Assembly: GCA_947623845.1 (NCBI GenBank)
Contig: CANQHM010000007.1
Location: 1-32,393, forward strand
DNA: 32,393 bases
Direction: 5' to 3'
DNA from: an uncultured Bacilli bacterium
GTDB taxonomy: Bacteria; Bacillota_I; Bacilli_A; RF39; UBA660
Of this stretch, positions 22,066-29,321 are shown piece after piece. Made by a program: the position numbers and the translations under genes. Every line of letters begins with the position of its first letter. Positions within the stretch are counted from its first letter, which is position 1. The notes beneath the pieces are model-generated. The model ran no database searches. It saw only the letters and a program-made list of their open reading frames with translations, and had not been told where the DNA came from.

Positions 22066-24033
22066 ATGAAAGTAATTAGTATTGGGGATTTAGTAACAGA
22101 TTTTTATTATCAAAATGATAAATTAATTGGAGCTAATGGAGGTATGACTTCTCATAATATTATCGCTAATATTGCTAAACTCGGATTAGAAACAATGGTT
22201 TTTGGTGCGTGTGGCAAAGATAAGGCTGGAACTATTTCTATAAATAGTTTAAAAGAGTTAGGTGTGGATGTTTCGCATATTAAATATATAGAGGAGTTAG
22301 ATACACGTTGTTTTTATGTATCATATAAAACTGAAGACAATAAGCTAATATTTTCTTCAAAAAAACGCTGTCCACTTTGTAATCAAAAAAGATGGTATGA
22401 GGAAAGCCAAATAGATACAAAAGATATCTTAGATAGTATAAACGATAACGATATTTTAGTTTTTGATAATCTAAATAGTCAAAATCAAATTGTTATAAAT
22501 GGATGTAATAATAAGAAAATGCTAGATTTGGGTCAGTATTTTGAATTAGATAAATATAACGATACAGAATTACTAGCAAAAATAAATAATAAATTTGAAA
22601 TAATCAATTTAAATGAAAGAGTTGAAAAATATTTAAAAAATAGATTCTCTATAAAAGCATTAGAAGAACTAAATAATATATTTAATTCTAAAATGATTAT
22701 TATAACTAGAGGGAAAAACGGTGCTGATTTTATTCTTGACAATATGAAAATTACTAAAAAATTGGGTATGAAATCCAAAGAAACAGATCCTACAGGAGCG
22801 GGAGATGCCTTTTTTTCAGTATTTATATATAAATATGTAAAAAACGAGGGCATTATTGATATCGATTTTATTGATAAAGCTTTTGATAAAGCTACTAAAC
22901 TTACTAATAAAGTAGTGAAATCTTTTGGAGCACGAGGACATATTCAAAGATTATATAAAATAAAAAAAGTTGATGATGGATGTATATGTCACAATTTCGA
23001 AATCATTACAAGAAAACAAATAAAAAGGTGTAATATAAATATAAATAACTTAGAAAAACGGGTTATTAATGCCCTTAATAGTAATGCTTATAATAAGATT
23101 TCTAAAATTAAATTTCAAGACTTAAATAATATTATTTTTGCCGGTACGGGAGGATCATTTGCAGGAGCAAAATTTTCTGCTAAGGTTATTAATCAATTGT
23201 ATGGGATAAACGCTATCGCATTATATCCAAGAGATTTGTATTATAGAAATAATCAAAAAGTAGATAAGCTATTTTTATTTACTTACTCTGGTACTACTAA
23301 TGATTTATTAGTTTCTTCCAAAGCAATAAATAATAAAAATAAATATATTATAACAAAAGGCGAGTTACAAAAAGTTGTGATGAAAACTGGTATATCTAAA
23401 AATAATGTTATAACTTATAGAAGTGGTACTAACAAGGGAAAAGAGAGGGGATTTTTATCATTTGAAGGAGCATTAGTTCCAGCTACTTTGTTTCTAGAGT
23501 TATATTTTCAAAATAATAATGCTGATTTAAACGTAATAAACTTCGTACATGATAGTATTAGCTATTGGAAAAATTATTTTTCAAATTTCTTTAATGATAA
23601 TAAAAAAGAATTAAAAAAATTTTTAAAAGTTGGTAATAATTTTAATATTTTTTCTGGGGATTTTACTGAATCAGCAGGAATAGATTTTGAGAGTAAAATA
23701 ATAGAGTCAGGCATTTTTAATTGCACAGTTCATGAAAAGAAGAATTTTTCTCATGGGAGATTTGTTAATTATGAACATTTGAATATGGGAAAGAATATTT
23801 ATTTTAAACAAAAAACAACTAGTGTATATGAAGAAAAACTTTTAGATTATTTACATAATGAGGATTGTTTAATAGTTGAGAGTAGATTTGATGGTATTTT
23901 ATGCGAGTATGATTTATTAGTAGCATCACAATATTTAATATATTTTATATCTAATTTCTTAAATATGGATATTTCTAAACCCACATATAGTGAAGATGCT
24001 ATGAAAATTTATTTCTATAAAGGTGAGTTATAA
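22066..24033 (+). CDS. PfkB-family sugar kinase fused to a double SIS domain
   Basis: 655 aa. N-terminal ribokinase/PfkB domain (about 1-310): ISIGDLVTDF, GANGGMTSHNIIANIAKLGL with the Gly-Gly substrate strand, and DPTGAGDAFFS (about 241-251), with the anion hole and catalytic Asp. A Cys pair, CPLC near residues 104-107, sits in the lid region; no second pair is obvious. C-terminal SIS module (about 340-655): IIFAGTGGSFAGAKFSAKV and FTYSGTTNDLL, then a second lobe IFSGDFTESAGIDFESKI with HGRF near 562, the layout of aldose-ketose isomerase and GlmS/AgaS-like proteins. A phosphorylated sugar handed from kinase to isomerase is a natural reading. AAAGGAG precedes the ATG. Fusions of these two families are not familiar to me. 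Confidence 0.82.
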   Translation: MKVISIGDLVTDFYYQNDKLIGANGGMTSHNIIANIAKLGLETMVFGACGKDKAGTISINSLKELGVDVSHIKYIEELDTRCFYVSYKTEDNKLIFSSKKRCPLCNQKRWYEESQIDTKDILDSINDNDILVFDNLNSQNQIVINGCNNKKMLDLGQYFELDKYNDTELLAKINNKFEIINLNERVEKYLKNRFSIKALEELNNIFNSKMIIITRGKNGADFILDNMKITKKLGMKSKETDPTGAGDAFFSVFIYKYVKNEGIIDIDFIDKAFDKATKLTNKVVKSFGARGHIQRLYKIKKVDDGCICHNFEIITRKQIKRCNININNLEKRVINALNSNAYNKISKIKFQDLNNIIFAGTGGSFAGAKFSAKVINQLYGINAIALYPRDLYYRNNQKVDKLFLFTYSGTTNDLLVSSKAINNKNKYIITKGELQKVVMKTGISKNNVITYRSGTNKGKERGFLSFEGALVPATLFLELYFQNNNADLNVINFVHDSISYWKNYFSNFFNDNKKELKKFLKVGNNFNIFSGDFTESAGIDFESKIIESGIFNCTVHEKKNFSHGRFVNYEHLNMGKNIYFKQKTTSVYEEKLLDYLHNEDCLIVESRFDGILCEYDLLVASQYLIYFISNFLNMDISKPTYSEDAMKIYFYKGEL

Positions 24034-24116
24034 AAACTTAATAATTTGTGGATTTGACTAGAGAAACAAGTTTTTGTTAGTACTTTTTTATTAACTTTTA
24101 AGGTTGTAGCTTGCAA

Positions 24117-24205
24117 AGTTTAGCAGATACAAAGTATATGTGCAAGTACCATATGGATTTATGTCAAAATATAGAAAAAAATATATAATAAATTAAAGAA
24201 ATAAT
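24117..24205 (+). pseudogene. IS200/IS605 TnpA remnant
   Basis: Frame 24117-24152 reads SLADTKYMCKYH, close to the N-terminal S-L-x-H-T-x-x-x-C-x-Y-H-I of IS200/IS605 Y1 transposases. A +/-1 shift near 24165 then gives KYRKKYIIN, matching P-K-Y-R-R-K-V-I. No catalytic Tyr region is present. It sits in the 460-nt gap 24034-24493, which otherwise holds AT-rich DNA and the secA-tail duplicate. Confidence 0.6.
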
Positions 24206-24380
24206 ACAAAATAAATAGAAAATAAATTGTATATTTAACAAAAAGATTGTATACTTGTATCAGCAAACGTATATGGTCAACGTTTCAAAAAGGCAACATT
24301 AGGAAATATTAGTAGTACAAAAAATACGAGTAATAGTATAAATATCAATAAGACTGATAATAAGGAAATCAGCTTCTTGT

Positions 24381-24545
24381 GACTCTAGTAAAAAGTACAA
24401 AAACTGTCACGACAGATAAAATAAAAAATAAAGGTGTGAACAAAACAATATGTTGACACCTTTTAAAACTAAAAAAGAAAGGAGATATAAAAGTTGAAAA
24501 AAGAATCAATAACTACAGAAATAATGGTTAAAGAAAATAAAGTGG
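24381..24545 (+). repeat. Right copy: diverged secA 3' end, terminator and KilA-N start
   Basis: Partner of 18442-18579. 24381-24419 reads DSSKKYKNCHDR-stop, a decayed SecA tail. Weaker similarity reaches upstream into 24340-24380, where the Cys pair of the zinc tail is gone. The terminator (24430-24464) is kept, and the KilA-N gene with its Shine-Dalgarno is intact on this side. Confidence 0.85.
24430..24464 (+). terminator. Duplicated secA-type terminator
   Basis: AAAGGTGT-G-AACA (24430-24442) pairs with TGTT-G-ACACCTTT, loop AAACAATA, followed by TTTT. Pairing is better than in the left copy. Confidence 0.7.
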
Positions 24546-25375
24546 GAATAATGCGAGTAGGGAATGTTAATTATATTTCCCTAACTGATTTAGCAAAATA
24601 TGCTAATCCTGAAGATCCATCTGGAGTAATAAGAAACTGGATGTCAAATAAAAATTCTTTCGAATTCTATAATTTATGGGAGGAATTCAACAACGAAGAT
24701 TTTAATTCCGTGGAATCCCACAGAATTAAAATTAATGAAGTGCCATATAATAGATTTACTATGACTCCAAATAGATGGAAGAAAAATTTTAATGCTATTG
24801 GTATTATTCCAAGTAGTGGAAAATATAGCAAAGGTACATTTGCTCATCCAGATATTGCTTTTGAATTTGCAAGTTGGTTATCCCCTGAATTTAAATTATA
24901 TTTAATAACTGAATTTGAAAGATTAAAAACGAATGAAGCTTATCAATATAAAATTGAATGGAATGCTACTAGACTTTTATCAAAAGTTAATTATGTAGTT
25001 CATACAGATGCAATTAAGAAATGTATCGTTCCAACTTTGACCGAAAAACAGAAAGAATTTATATATGCTGAAGAAGCTGATGTTTTAAACGTTGCATTAT
25101 TTGGTATGACTGCAAAAGAATGGAGAGAAAGTAATCCTGAACTTGCAGAGAACGGAAATATAAGAGATTATACAGATTTATTACATTTAGTAATACTTAA
25201 TAATTTACAAAATACTAATGCTTTGTTAATCGAAAATAAAGTTTCTCAAAAAGAAAGACTTATTAAACTAAATAATTCGGCCAGAAGACAAATGGAAGTA
25301 TTAAAGAATAATAAAAGCCTTAAAGATTTAGAGTTATTACAAAATCAGGTTAAAGAAAATAAGTTAATTGAATAA
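24494..25375 (+). CDS. KilA-N domain protein (phage-type)
   Basis: 293 aa. The KilA-N DNA-binding domain covers about 15-125: YISLTDLAKYANPEDPSGVIRNWMSNKNSFEFYNLWEEFNN, then a variable segment, SGKYSKGTFAHPDIAFEFASWLSPEFKLYLITEFERL. The second part (about 140-293) is mostly helical and resembles the C-terminal region of bacterial KilA-N proteins with a HTNAIKKCIVPTL-like segment. KilA-N proteins come from phages and mobile DNA and act as antirepressors or regulators; roles are rarely tested. The start is TTG 24494 with AAAGGAG 9 nt upstream. Nucleotides 24701-24739 recur at 25416-25454, and its 5' end recurs, broken, after secA. Confidence 0.85.
   Translation: MKKESITTEIMVKENKVGIMRVGNVNYISLTDLAKYANPEDPSGVIRNWMSNKNSFEFYNLWEEFNNEDFNSVESHRIKINEVPYNRFTMTPNRWKKNFNAIGIIPSSGKYSKGTFAHPDIAFEFASWLSPEFKLYLITEFERLKTNEAYQYKIEWNATRLLSKVNYVVHTDAIKKCIVPTLTEKQKEFIYAEEADVLNVALFGMTAKEWRESNPELAENGNIRDYTDLLHLVILNNLQNTNALLIENKVSQKERLIKLNNSARRQMEVLKNNKSLKDLELLQNQVKENKLIE
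24701..24739. repeat. 39-nt repeat, copy inside the KilA-N gene
   Basis: Matches 25416-25454 at 38 of 39 nt. It contains TTTAATTC and GAATTAAA as 8-bp inverted arms (24701-24708, 24723-24730) enclosing the palindrome TTCCGTGGAA. Confidence 0.85.
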
Positions 25376-25415
25376 TCACGTTTTATTTTGTTTTTTAGTT
25401 AATTGCAATAAATAA

Positions 25416-25454
25416 TTTAATTCCGTGGAATCCCATAGAATTAAAATTAATGAA
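25416..25454. repeat. 39-nt repeat, copy between KilA-N and the next gene
   Basis: Second copy of the KilA-N internal segment, with one C-to-T change. It lies upstream of the extended -10 at 25482. It may be a fragment of a lost KilA-N paralogue or a binding site. Confidence 0.85.
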
Positions 25455-25478
25455 TTATAGTGAAAAAATTCTCAAAAG

Positions 25479-25487
25479 TGTTATAAT
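25479..25487 (+). promoter_or_regulatory. Extended -10 promoter
   Basis: TGT-TATAAT (25482-25487) just upstream of AAAGGAGG (25500-25508) and ATG 25516. Confidence 0.55.
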
Positions 25488-25515
25488 AATGCTTGAAACA
25501 AAGGAGGTTTTGTTT

Positions 25516-26142
25516 ATGCAAAAAGAAATTACTGTCAAAGAATATTTAGAAAATATCATTAAAATTTTAAATGAAATAACCAATAAAGAATATGAAATTA
25601 AATGTTTTGAGTACCCCATTGATTATGATATCGATGGAACCCGTAAAGATTTAGCTTTAGGTAGCAATACTAAACAAGAAGGTGTAATCGCCATCGCTCC
25701 TAAAGGTTATGATACTAAAAAGATATTTCAAGGATATTTATGTTACCCAGATAAATATCAAGACTTTTATAAATTAGGGAATTTTATTTTATGTTATGGT
25801 CCAAGTGCGGAAACTTTAAACTCTTCCCAAGTCCTACAAAGAAAAGTAAGTGATATGAACTTATTTGCATCTTTTTATGGCTTACCCACATCCGTTACTA
25901 ACATTTTAAAATATAATAACATAATGCAAAGATATCGTAATGAAGAATTTGGTGAAGACTTTTTAACTTTATATGAAATTTTAGAAAGAGCCGGAAGTCC
26001 TGATTTATTAGATACCTTTAATAAAGAAGAACTAGATTATTTAATTAATCATAGTACCGGTTTTACTAAAATGATGTTTTCGGAAATAAAGAAGAAAAGA
26101 TTTAATGATAATATGACCTTAAGTTTAAATAAGAAAAATTAG
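25516..26142 (+). CDS. Unrecognised protein, 208 aa
   Basis: No family recognised. Soluble, no signal or membrane helix. N-terminal helix KEYLENIIKILNEITNKEYEI, then an alpha/beta body with GVIAIAPKGYDTKK (near 56-69) and FILCYGPSAETLNSSQVLQRK (near 94-114), and an acidic helical end EFGEDFLTLYEILERAGSPDLLDTFNKEELDYL (near 148-180). No catalytic motif stands out. ATG 25516 has AAAGGAGG 7 nt upstream; an ATG at 25450 would read through the 39-nt repeat and promoter. It is followed after 21 nt by another unknown gene, probably on one transcript. Confidence 0.7.
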   Translation: MQKEITVKEYLENIIKILNEITNKEYEIKCFEYPIDYDIDGTRKDLALGSNTKQEGVIAIAPKGYDTKKIFQGYLCYPDKYQDFYKLGNFILCYGPSAETLNSSQVLQRKVSDMNLFASFYGLPTSVTNILKYNNIMQRYRNEEFGEDFLTLYEILERAGSPDLLDTFNKEELDYLINHSTGFTKMMFSEIKKKRFNDNMTLSLNKKN

Positions 26143-26163
26143 TGAGTTTGAGGAGCTTTTGGT

Positions 26164-26835
26164 ATGAATAAAGAATTATTAGAACAAATAAGAAAAGAAT
26201 ATAAAGATTATAGTAAAATAACTTTAAAAGATTATAGTGAATTAGAAGAATTAGAACGTAATCCTATTGTAATAAGATATAAATATTTATTAAAATTAAA
26301 AGATGATATTGCTCGTTCTAACTTTTATGATGGGAAAAACCCTAATTACACTTGTGAAGTTATCTCTAAATATGGTCGGGGTTCTATAACTGAAACTAAT
26401 AATATTTGGTGCTGGCTTGTAGATATATCTGTTAAAAAATATGAAGCCATTTTTAATAAAGCTTTAGATGGGCTTAACAGAAATGATCTGGTCTCTGTAT
26501 ATCGCGATTTAGAAAACTCTAAAAAAACTATCGTTATTCCTTATACGGAACAAGCGTCATTTGAAGCTACTCATAAAGTAGTAAGAGGTAAAAGATATAT
26601 TGCAGATTTTGAAGACCGTTACTGTAACACACGTTACCCATTCTTTGATTTATGTCTTAAAGAAAGTGAAGAAGCCGCCATCACTTTTGTTATGGCAGAA
26701 GAACAAAAACGTCAAAACGAAGTTGAAGCCCAAAAGAAAGAAGAACTTGCTAATCTTGACTTTTGCTTAAATCAAGGAGTAATTAGTAAAGAACATTATA
26801 ACAACCAAAAAAGATTAATTTTAGCTAAAAAGTAA
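26164..26835 (+). CDS. Unrecognised protein, 223 aa, coiled-coil C-terminus
   Basis: No family recognised. Charged N-terminal helices (1-52), a beta-rich centre with TCEVISKYGRGSITETNNIWCWLVDI (near 60-85), EDRYCNTRYPFFDLCLK (near 150-166), and a helical, likely coiled tail (EEAAITFVMAEEQKRQNEVEAQKKEELANL, near 169-198) ending in a short LNQGVISKEHYNNQKRLI helix, like an SHOCT-type motif that aids oligomerisation. Cysteines at several positions do not form a clear zinc site. GAGG lies upstream of the ATG. Confidence 0.7.
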   Translation: MNKELLEQIRKEYKDYSKITLKDYSELEELERNPIVIRYKYLLKLKDDIARSNFYDGKNPNYTCEVISKYGRGSITETNNIWCWLVDISVKKYEAIFNKALDGLNRNDLVSVYRDLENSKKTIVIPYTEQASFEATHKVVRGKRYIADFEDRYCNTRYPFFDLCLKESEEAAITFVMAEEQKRQNEVEAQKKEELANLDFCLNQGVISKEHYNNQKRLILAKK

Positions 26836-26844
26836 TTAAAACTA

Positions 26845-26873
26845 TTGCATTCTTCTTAAATTTTCGTTATATT
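26845..26873 (+). promoter_or_regulatory. Promoter of the 118-aa gene
   Basis: TTGCAT (26845-26850), 17-nt spacer, TATATT (26868-26873), then AGGTGAG and ATG 26894. Confidence 0.6.
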
Positions 26874-26893
26874 TATCATAGTAGGTGAGTGTT

Positions 26894-27250
26894 ATGAAAG
26901 ATATGGCTCTAATAGGGGAATATGACTTACTAGATTATTATATCGGTTTAAAAAATTTTATTATGAATTTTATGGAAAATAATTTTCCCATGACCATGGT
27001 TGATAATGCGGCGATATTAAATGGTAAAGATACTGCTAGAACTTTAGAATACAAATATGTAAAAAGATTACTTAAATCTATTATGGATGAAGTATTATAT
27101 AATGAAATAGCAAGAAGAAAACAAGATGTTAATAAAACTTATCTTTTAGATTCCATGAAAGATCAAGAACGCAAATTACTAGAATTAAAAAAAGAAATGA
27201 TAACAATTTTAAAATCTAAATATGTTTTATCATCTGCACCTAAATTATAA
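26894..27250 (+). CDS. Unrecognised helical protein, 118 aa
   Basis: No family recognised. Predicted all-helical and soluble: DLLDYYIGLKNFIMNFMENNF, then TARTLEYKYVKRLLKSIMDEVLYNEIARRKQDV and KDQERKLLELKKEMITILKSKY. Probably a small structural or adaptor protein. ATG 26894 is chosen because AGGTGAG (26883-26889) overlaps GTG 26885. It has its own promoter and terminator and separates the unknown pair from prfB. Confidence 0.65.
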   Translation: MKDMALIGEYDLLDYYIGLKNFIMNFMENNFPMTMVDNAAILNGKDTARTLEYKYVKRLLKSIMDEVLYNEIARRKQDVNKTYLLDSMKDQERKLLELKKEMITILKSKYVLSSAPKL

Positions 27251-27268
27251 GTCTTAAAAGACTTTTTT
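27249..27268 (+). terminator. Terminator before prfB
   Basis: AAGTCTT (27249-27255), loop AA, AAGACTT (27258-27264), followed by a run of T. It overlaps the upstream stop codon. Confidence 0.8.
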
Positions 27269-27285
27269 CTTTTTGAAAAATACGT

Positions 27286-27291
27286 TATAAT
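27286..27291 (+). promoter_or_regulatory. Probable prfB -10 box
   Basis: TATAAT at 27286-27291, 24 nt before the prfB ATG; the -35 is a T-rich stretch without a consensus. Confidence 0.4.
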
Positions 27292-27315
27292 AAATAATAG
27301 AAAGAACGGATTTAT

Positions 27316-28405
27316 ATGGAATACAAAGAATTAAAAAATAAACTTAATTTATTAGAAGATAAACTAGCAAATATTAGGAGGTCTCTTTGACTTACCTACC
27401 AAAGAAAATCGTATCGCTACTATTGAAAATTTAATGAAACAAGAAGATTTTTGGGCCGATGCTAATAATGCTTCCATGTTAAATAAAGAATTAACTGCTT
27501 TAAAAAAAGAAATTAAAACTGCGCAAGATGTTACCATTTCTTTAACTGATTTAAACGATTACTTAGAATTAGTTAAGGAAGATGCTTCTTCACTAGACGA
27601 GATAGATTCTAATTTACAAAGTTTAGAACTAGAATTAAATGATTTAGAAACCGCGTGTTTCTTAAATGGACCATATGATAACTTAAATTGTTTCTTAGAA
27701 ATTCATCCAGGCGCTGGTGGTACTGAATCATGTGATTGGGCCAGTATGCTTCTTCGCATGTATAAAAGATTTTGTGAAATCGAAGATTTTAAATATGAGG
27801 TAATTGATGAACAAAAAGAAGATCCTGCTGGCATCAAAAGTGCTACTTTAAAAATAAGTGGCCTTAATGCCTATGGTTATTTAAAATGTGAACAAGGAGT
27901 TCACCGCCTCGTCCGTATCTCTCCCTTTGATTCTAACAAACGTCGTCATACATCTTTTGCCTCAGTGACCGTAACTCCCGAATTTGATAATAAAATAAGT
28001 ATTGATATCAATGAAAATGATTTAAAAATCGATGTTTATCATAGTAGTGGAGCGGGAGGCCAATCTGTTAATACTTCCAATTCTGCCGTTCGTATTACCC
28101 ACTTACCATCTAAAATCGTCGTTACTTGCCAAGTTGAAAGAAGCCAACTAAAAAATAAAGAAATGGCCATGAATATGTTAAAATCCAAACTATATCAAAA
28201 AGAATTAGAAAAACAAAATAGTGAACTAGCATCCCTAAAAGGTGAAGCTACAAGTATTAATTTTGGTAGCCAAATCCGTAGTTATATCTTGGAGCCCTAT
28301 ACTTTAGTTAAAGATTATCGTAGTAATTATGAAACAAGTGAAGCAAGTAAAGTCTTAGACGGATATATAATGGATATTATAAAATCAATTTTAAAAAGTA
28401 AATAA
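27316..28405 (+). CDS. prfB: Peptide chain release factor 2, programmed +1 frameshift
   Basis: RF2 releases peptides at UGA and UAA. Translation begins at ATG 27316 and reaches an in-frame TGA at 27388-27390 after 24 codons. The AGGAGG-TCT-CTT-TGA-C arrangement (27376-27391) is the classic RF2 autoregulatory slip site: an internal Shine-Dalgarno 3 nt before CTT. Skipping T27388 continues with GAC and yields 362 aa. The body shows RISPFDSNKRRHTS with the Ser-Pro-Phe stop-reading tripeptide and SSGAGGQSVNTS with the Gly-Gly-Gln hydrolysis motif. Low RF2 lets ribosomes pause and shift, raising RF2. It is usually adjacent to secA; here an island intervenes. Confidence 0.95.
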
Positions 28406-28419
28406 AAAGGAGGTATCAT

Positions 28420-29268
28420 ATGAAAATTAAAAGGTATATAACATTTTTAATCGGTTTAATTATTGTCACCGCTTCTTTTAATATTTTCCTTTTACCAAAT
28501 AATTTCGCTGTTATTGGCACAAGTGGTCTTTCCATAATCTTTAACCAACTATATCATATTGATACATCCTTATTTGTTTTAATTGCTAATATCATTTTAT
28601 TATTCGTCGGTTTATTTTTCCTAGGTAAAGAATTTACCTATAGAAGTATTCTCGGTAGCATTTTATTCCCTATCTTTATGACTTTAACTGGTTTAATCAC
28701 CGAGTATTTAAACACGACGGAAATTGATACTGTCATCGCTGCGGTTGCAGGTGGAGCTTTAAGTGGCGTTGGTTATGGTCTTATCTTTAAAGCGGGCTTT
28801 AATACAGGGGGAACAGACATCCTAGATCAAATAGTTACGAAGTATTACCAAGTTCCTATCGGCACTTCTATCATTCTAGTTGATGGCTTAATCGTCTTAG
28901 CATCTGGTTTTGTCTTCGGTATTGAATCTCTAATCTATAGTATTATAATCTTACTTTTAATTAGTATCTTTTCTACTCGTAAAAGTTTAGGGCTTAATGA
29001 AGATAAAGTATTCTATATTATTACGAATAAAGTTAGTGCTTTAAAAAAATATCTTCTAGATAACTATAATTATGGTATTACTATCTTTGATGCCAAAGGG
29101 GGATTTAGTAATAAAGATAAACGAATGATTATGTGTTCTTTAAAAACCTCTTACTATTACGAAATCAAAAATGCCATTAAAGAAATCGACCCTAATGCTT
29201 TCATCGTCATCACCGATTCCTATGATACCGTCTATATCAATAAAGAAGAACGTAAGAAATCAAAATAA
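28420..29268 (+). CDS. YitT-family membrane protein (DUF161/DUF2179)
   Basis: 282 aa. About five hydrophobic segments over residues 1-190 (ITFLIGLIIVTASFNIFLL first), with the glycine-rich family stretches NFAVIGTSGLSIIFNQL and GYGLIFKAGFNTGGTDILDQI. The cytoplasmic C-terminal DUF2179 domain (about 200-282: VFYIITNKVSALKKYLLDNY, then GGFSNKDKRMIMCSLK) is ferredoxin-like. Function of the family is not established. AAAGGAGG precedes the ATG, 14 nt after prfB, so the two are probably co-transcribed. Confidence 0.88.
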   Translation: MKIKRYITFLIGLIIVTASFNIFLLPNNFAVIGTSGLSIIFNQLYHIDTSLFVLIANIILLFVGLFFLGKEFTYRSILGSILFPIFMTLTGLITEYLNTTEIDTVIAAVAGGALSGVGYGLIFKAGFNTGGTDILDQIVTKYYQVPIGTSIILVDGLIVLASGFVFGIESLIYSIIILLLISIFSTRKSLGLNEDKVFYIITNKVSALKKYLLDNYNYGITIFDAKGGFSNKDKRMIMCSLKTSYYYEIKNAIKEIDPNAFIVITDSYDTVYINKEERKKSK

Positions 29269-29269
29269 A

Positions 29270-29298
29270 TTGCATTATTAAGAATTATATTATACAAT
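29270..29298 (+). promoter_or_regulatory. Promoter of tilS-ftsH
   Basis: TTGCAT (29270-29275), 17-nt spacer, TACAAT (29293-29298), about 23 nt before ATG 29322. Confidence 0.7.
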
Positions 29299-29321
29299 AC
29301 ATACGAGAAAAGAGGGAAAGT

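Noticed and set aside
18442..24545. The flanking duplication as an integrase att site
   Set aside because: No integrase gene lies in the island and the repeats are long, gapped and unequally diverged, which fits homologous exchange or duplication better.
25450..25515. 22-residue extension of the 208-aa protein
   Set aside because: It would include the 39-nt repeat and the -10 box; AAAGGAGG clearly serves ATG 25516.
27388..27390. TGA as a sense codon or prfB as a broken gene
   Set aside because: The surrounding AGGAGG-N3-CTT-TGA-C is the known RF2 frameshift signal, and TGA ends other genes here.
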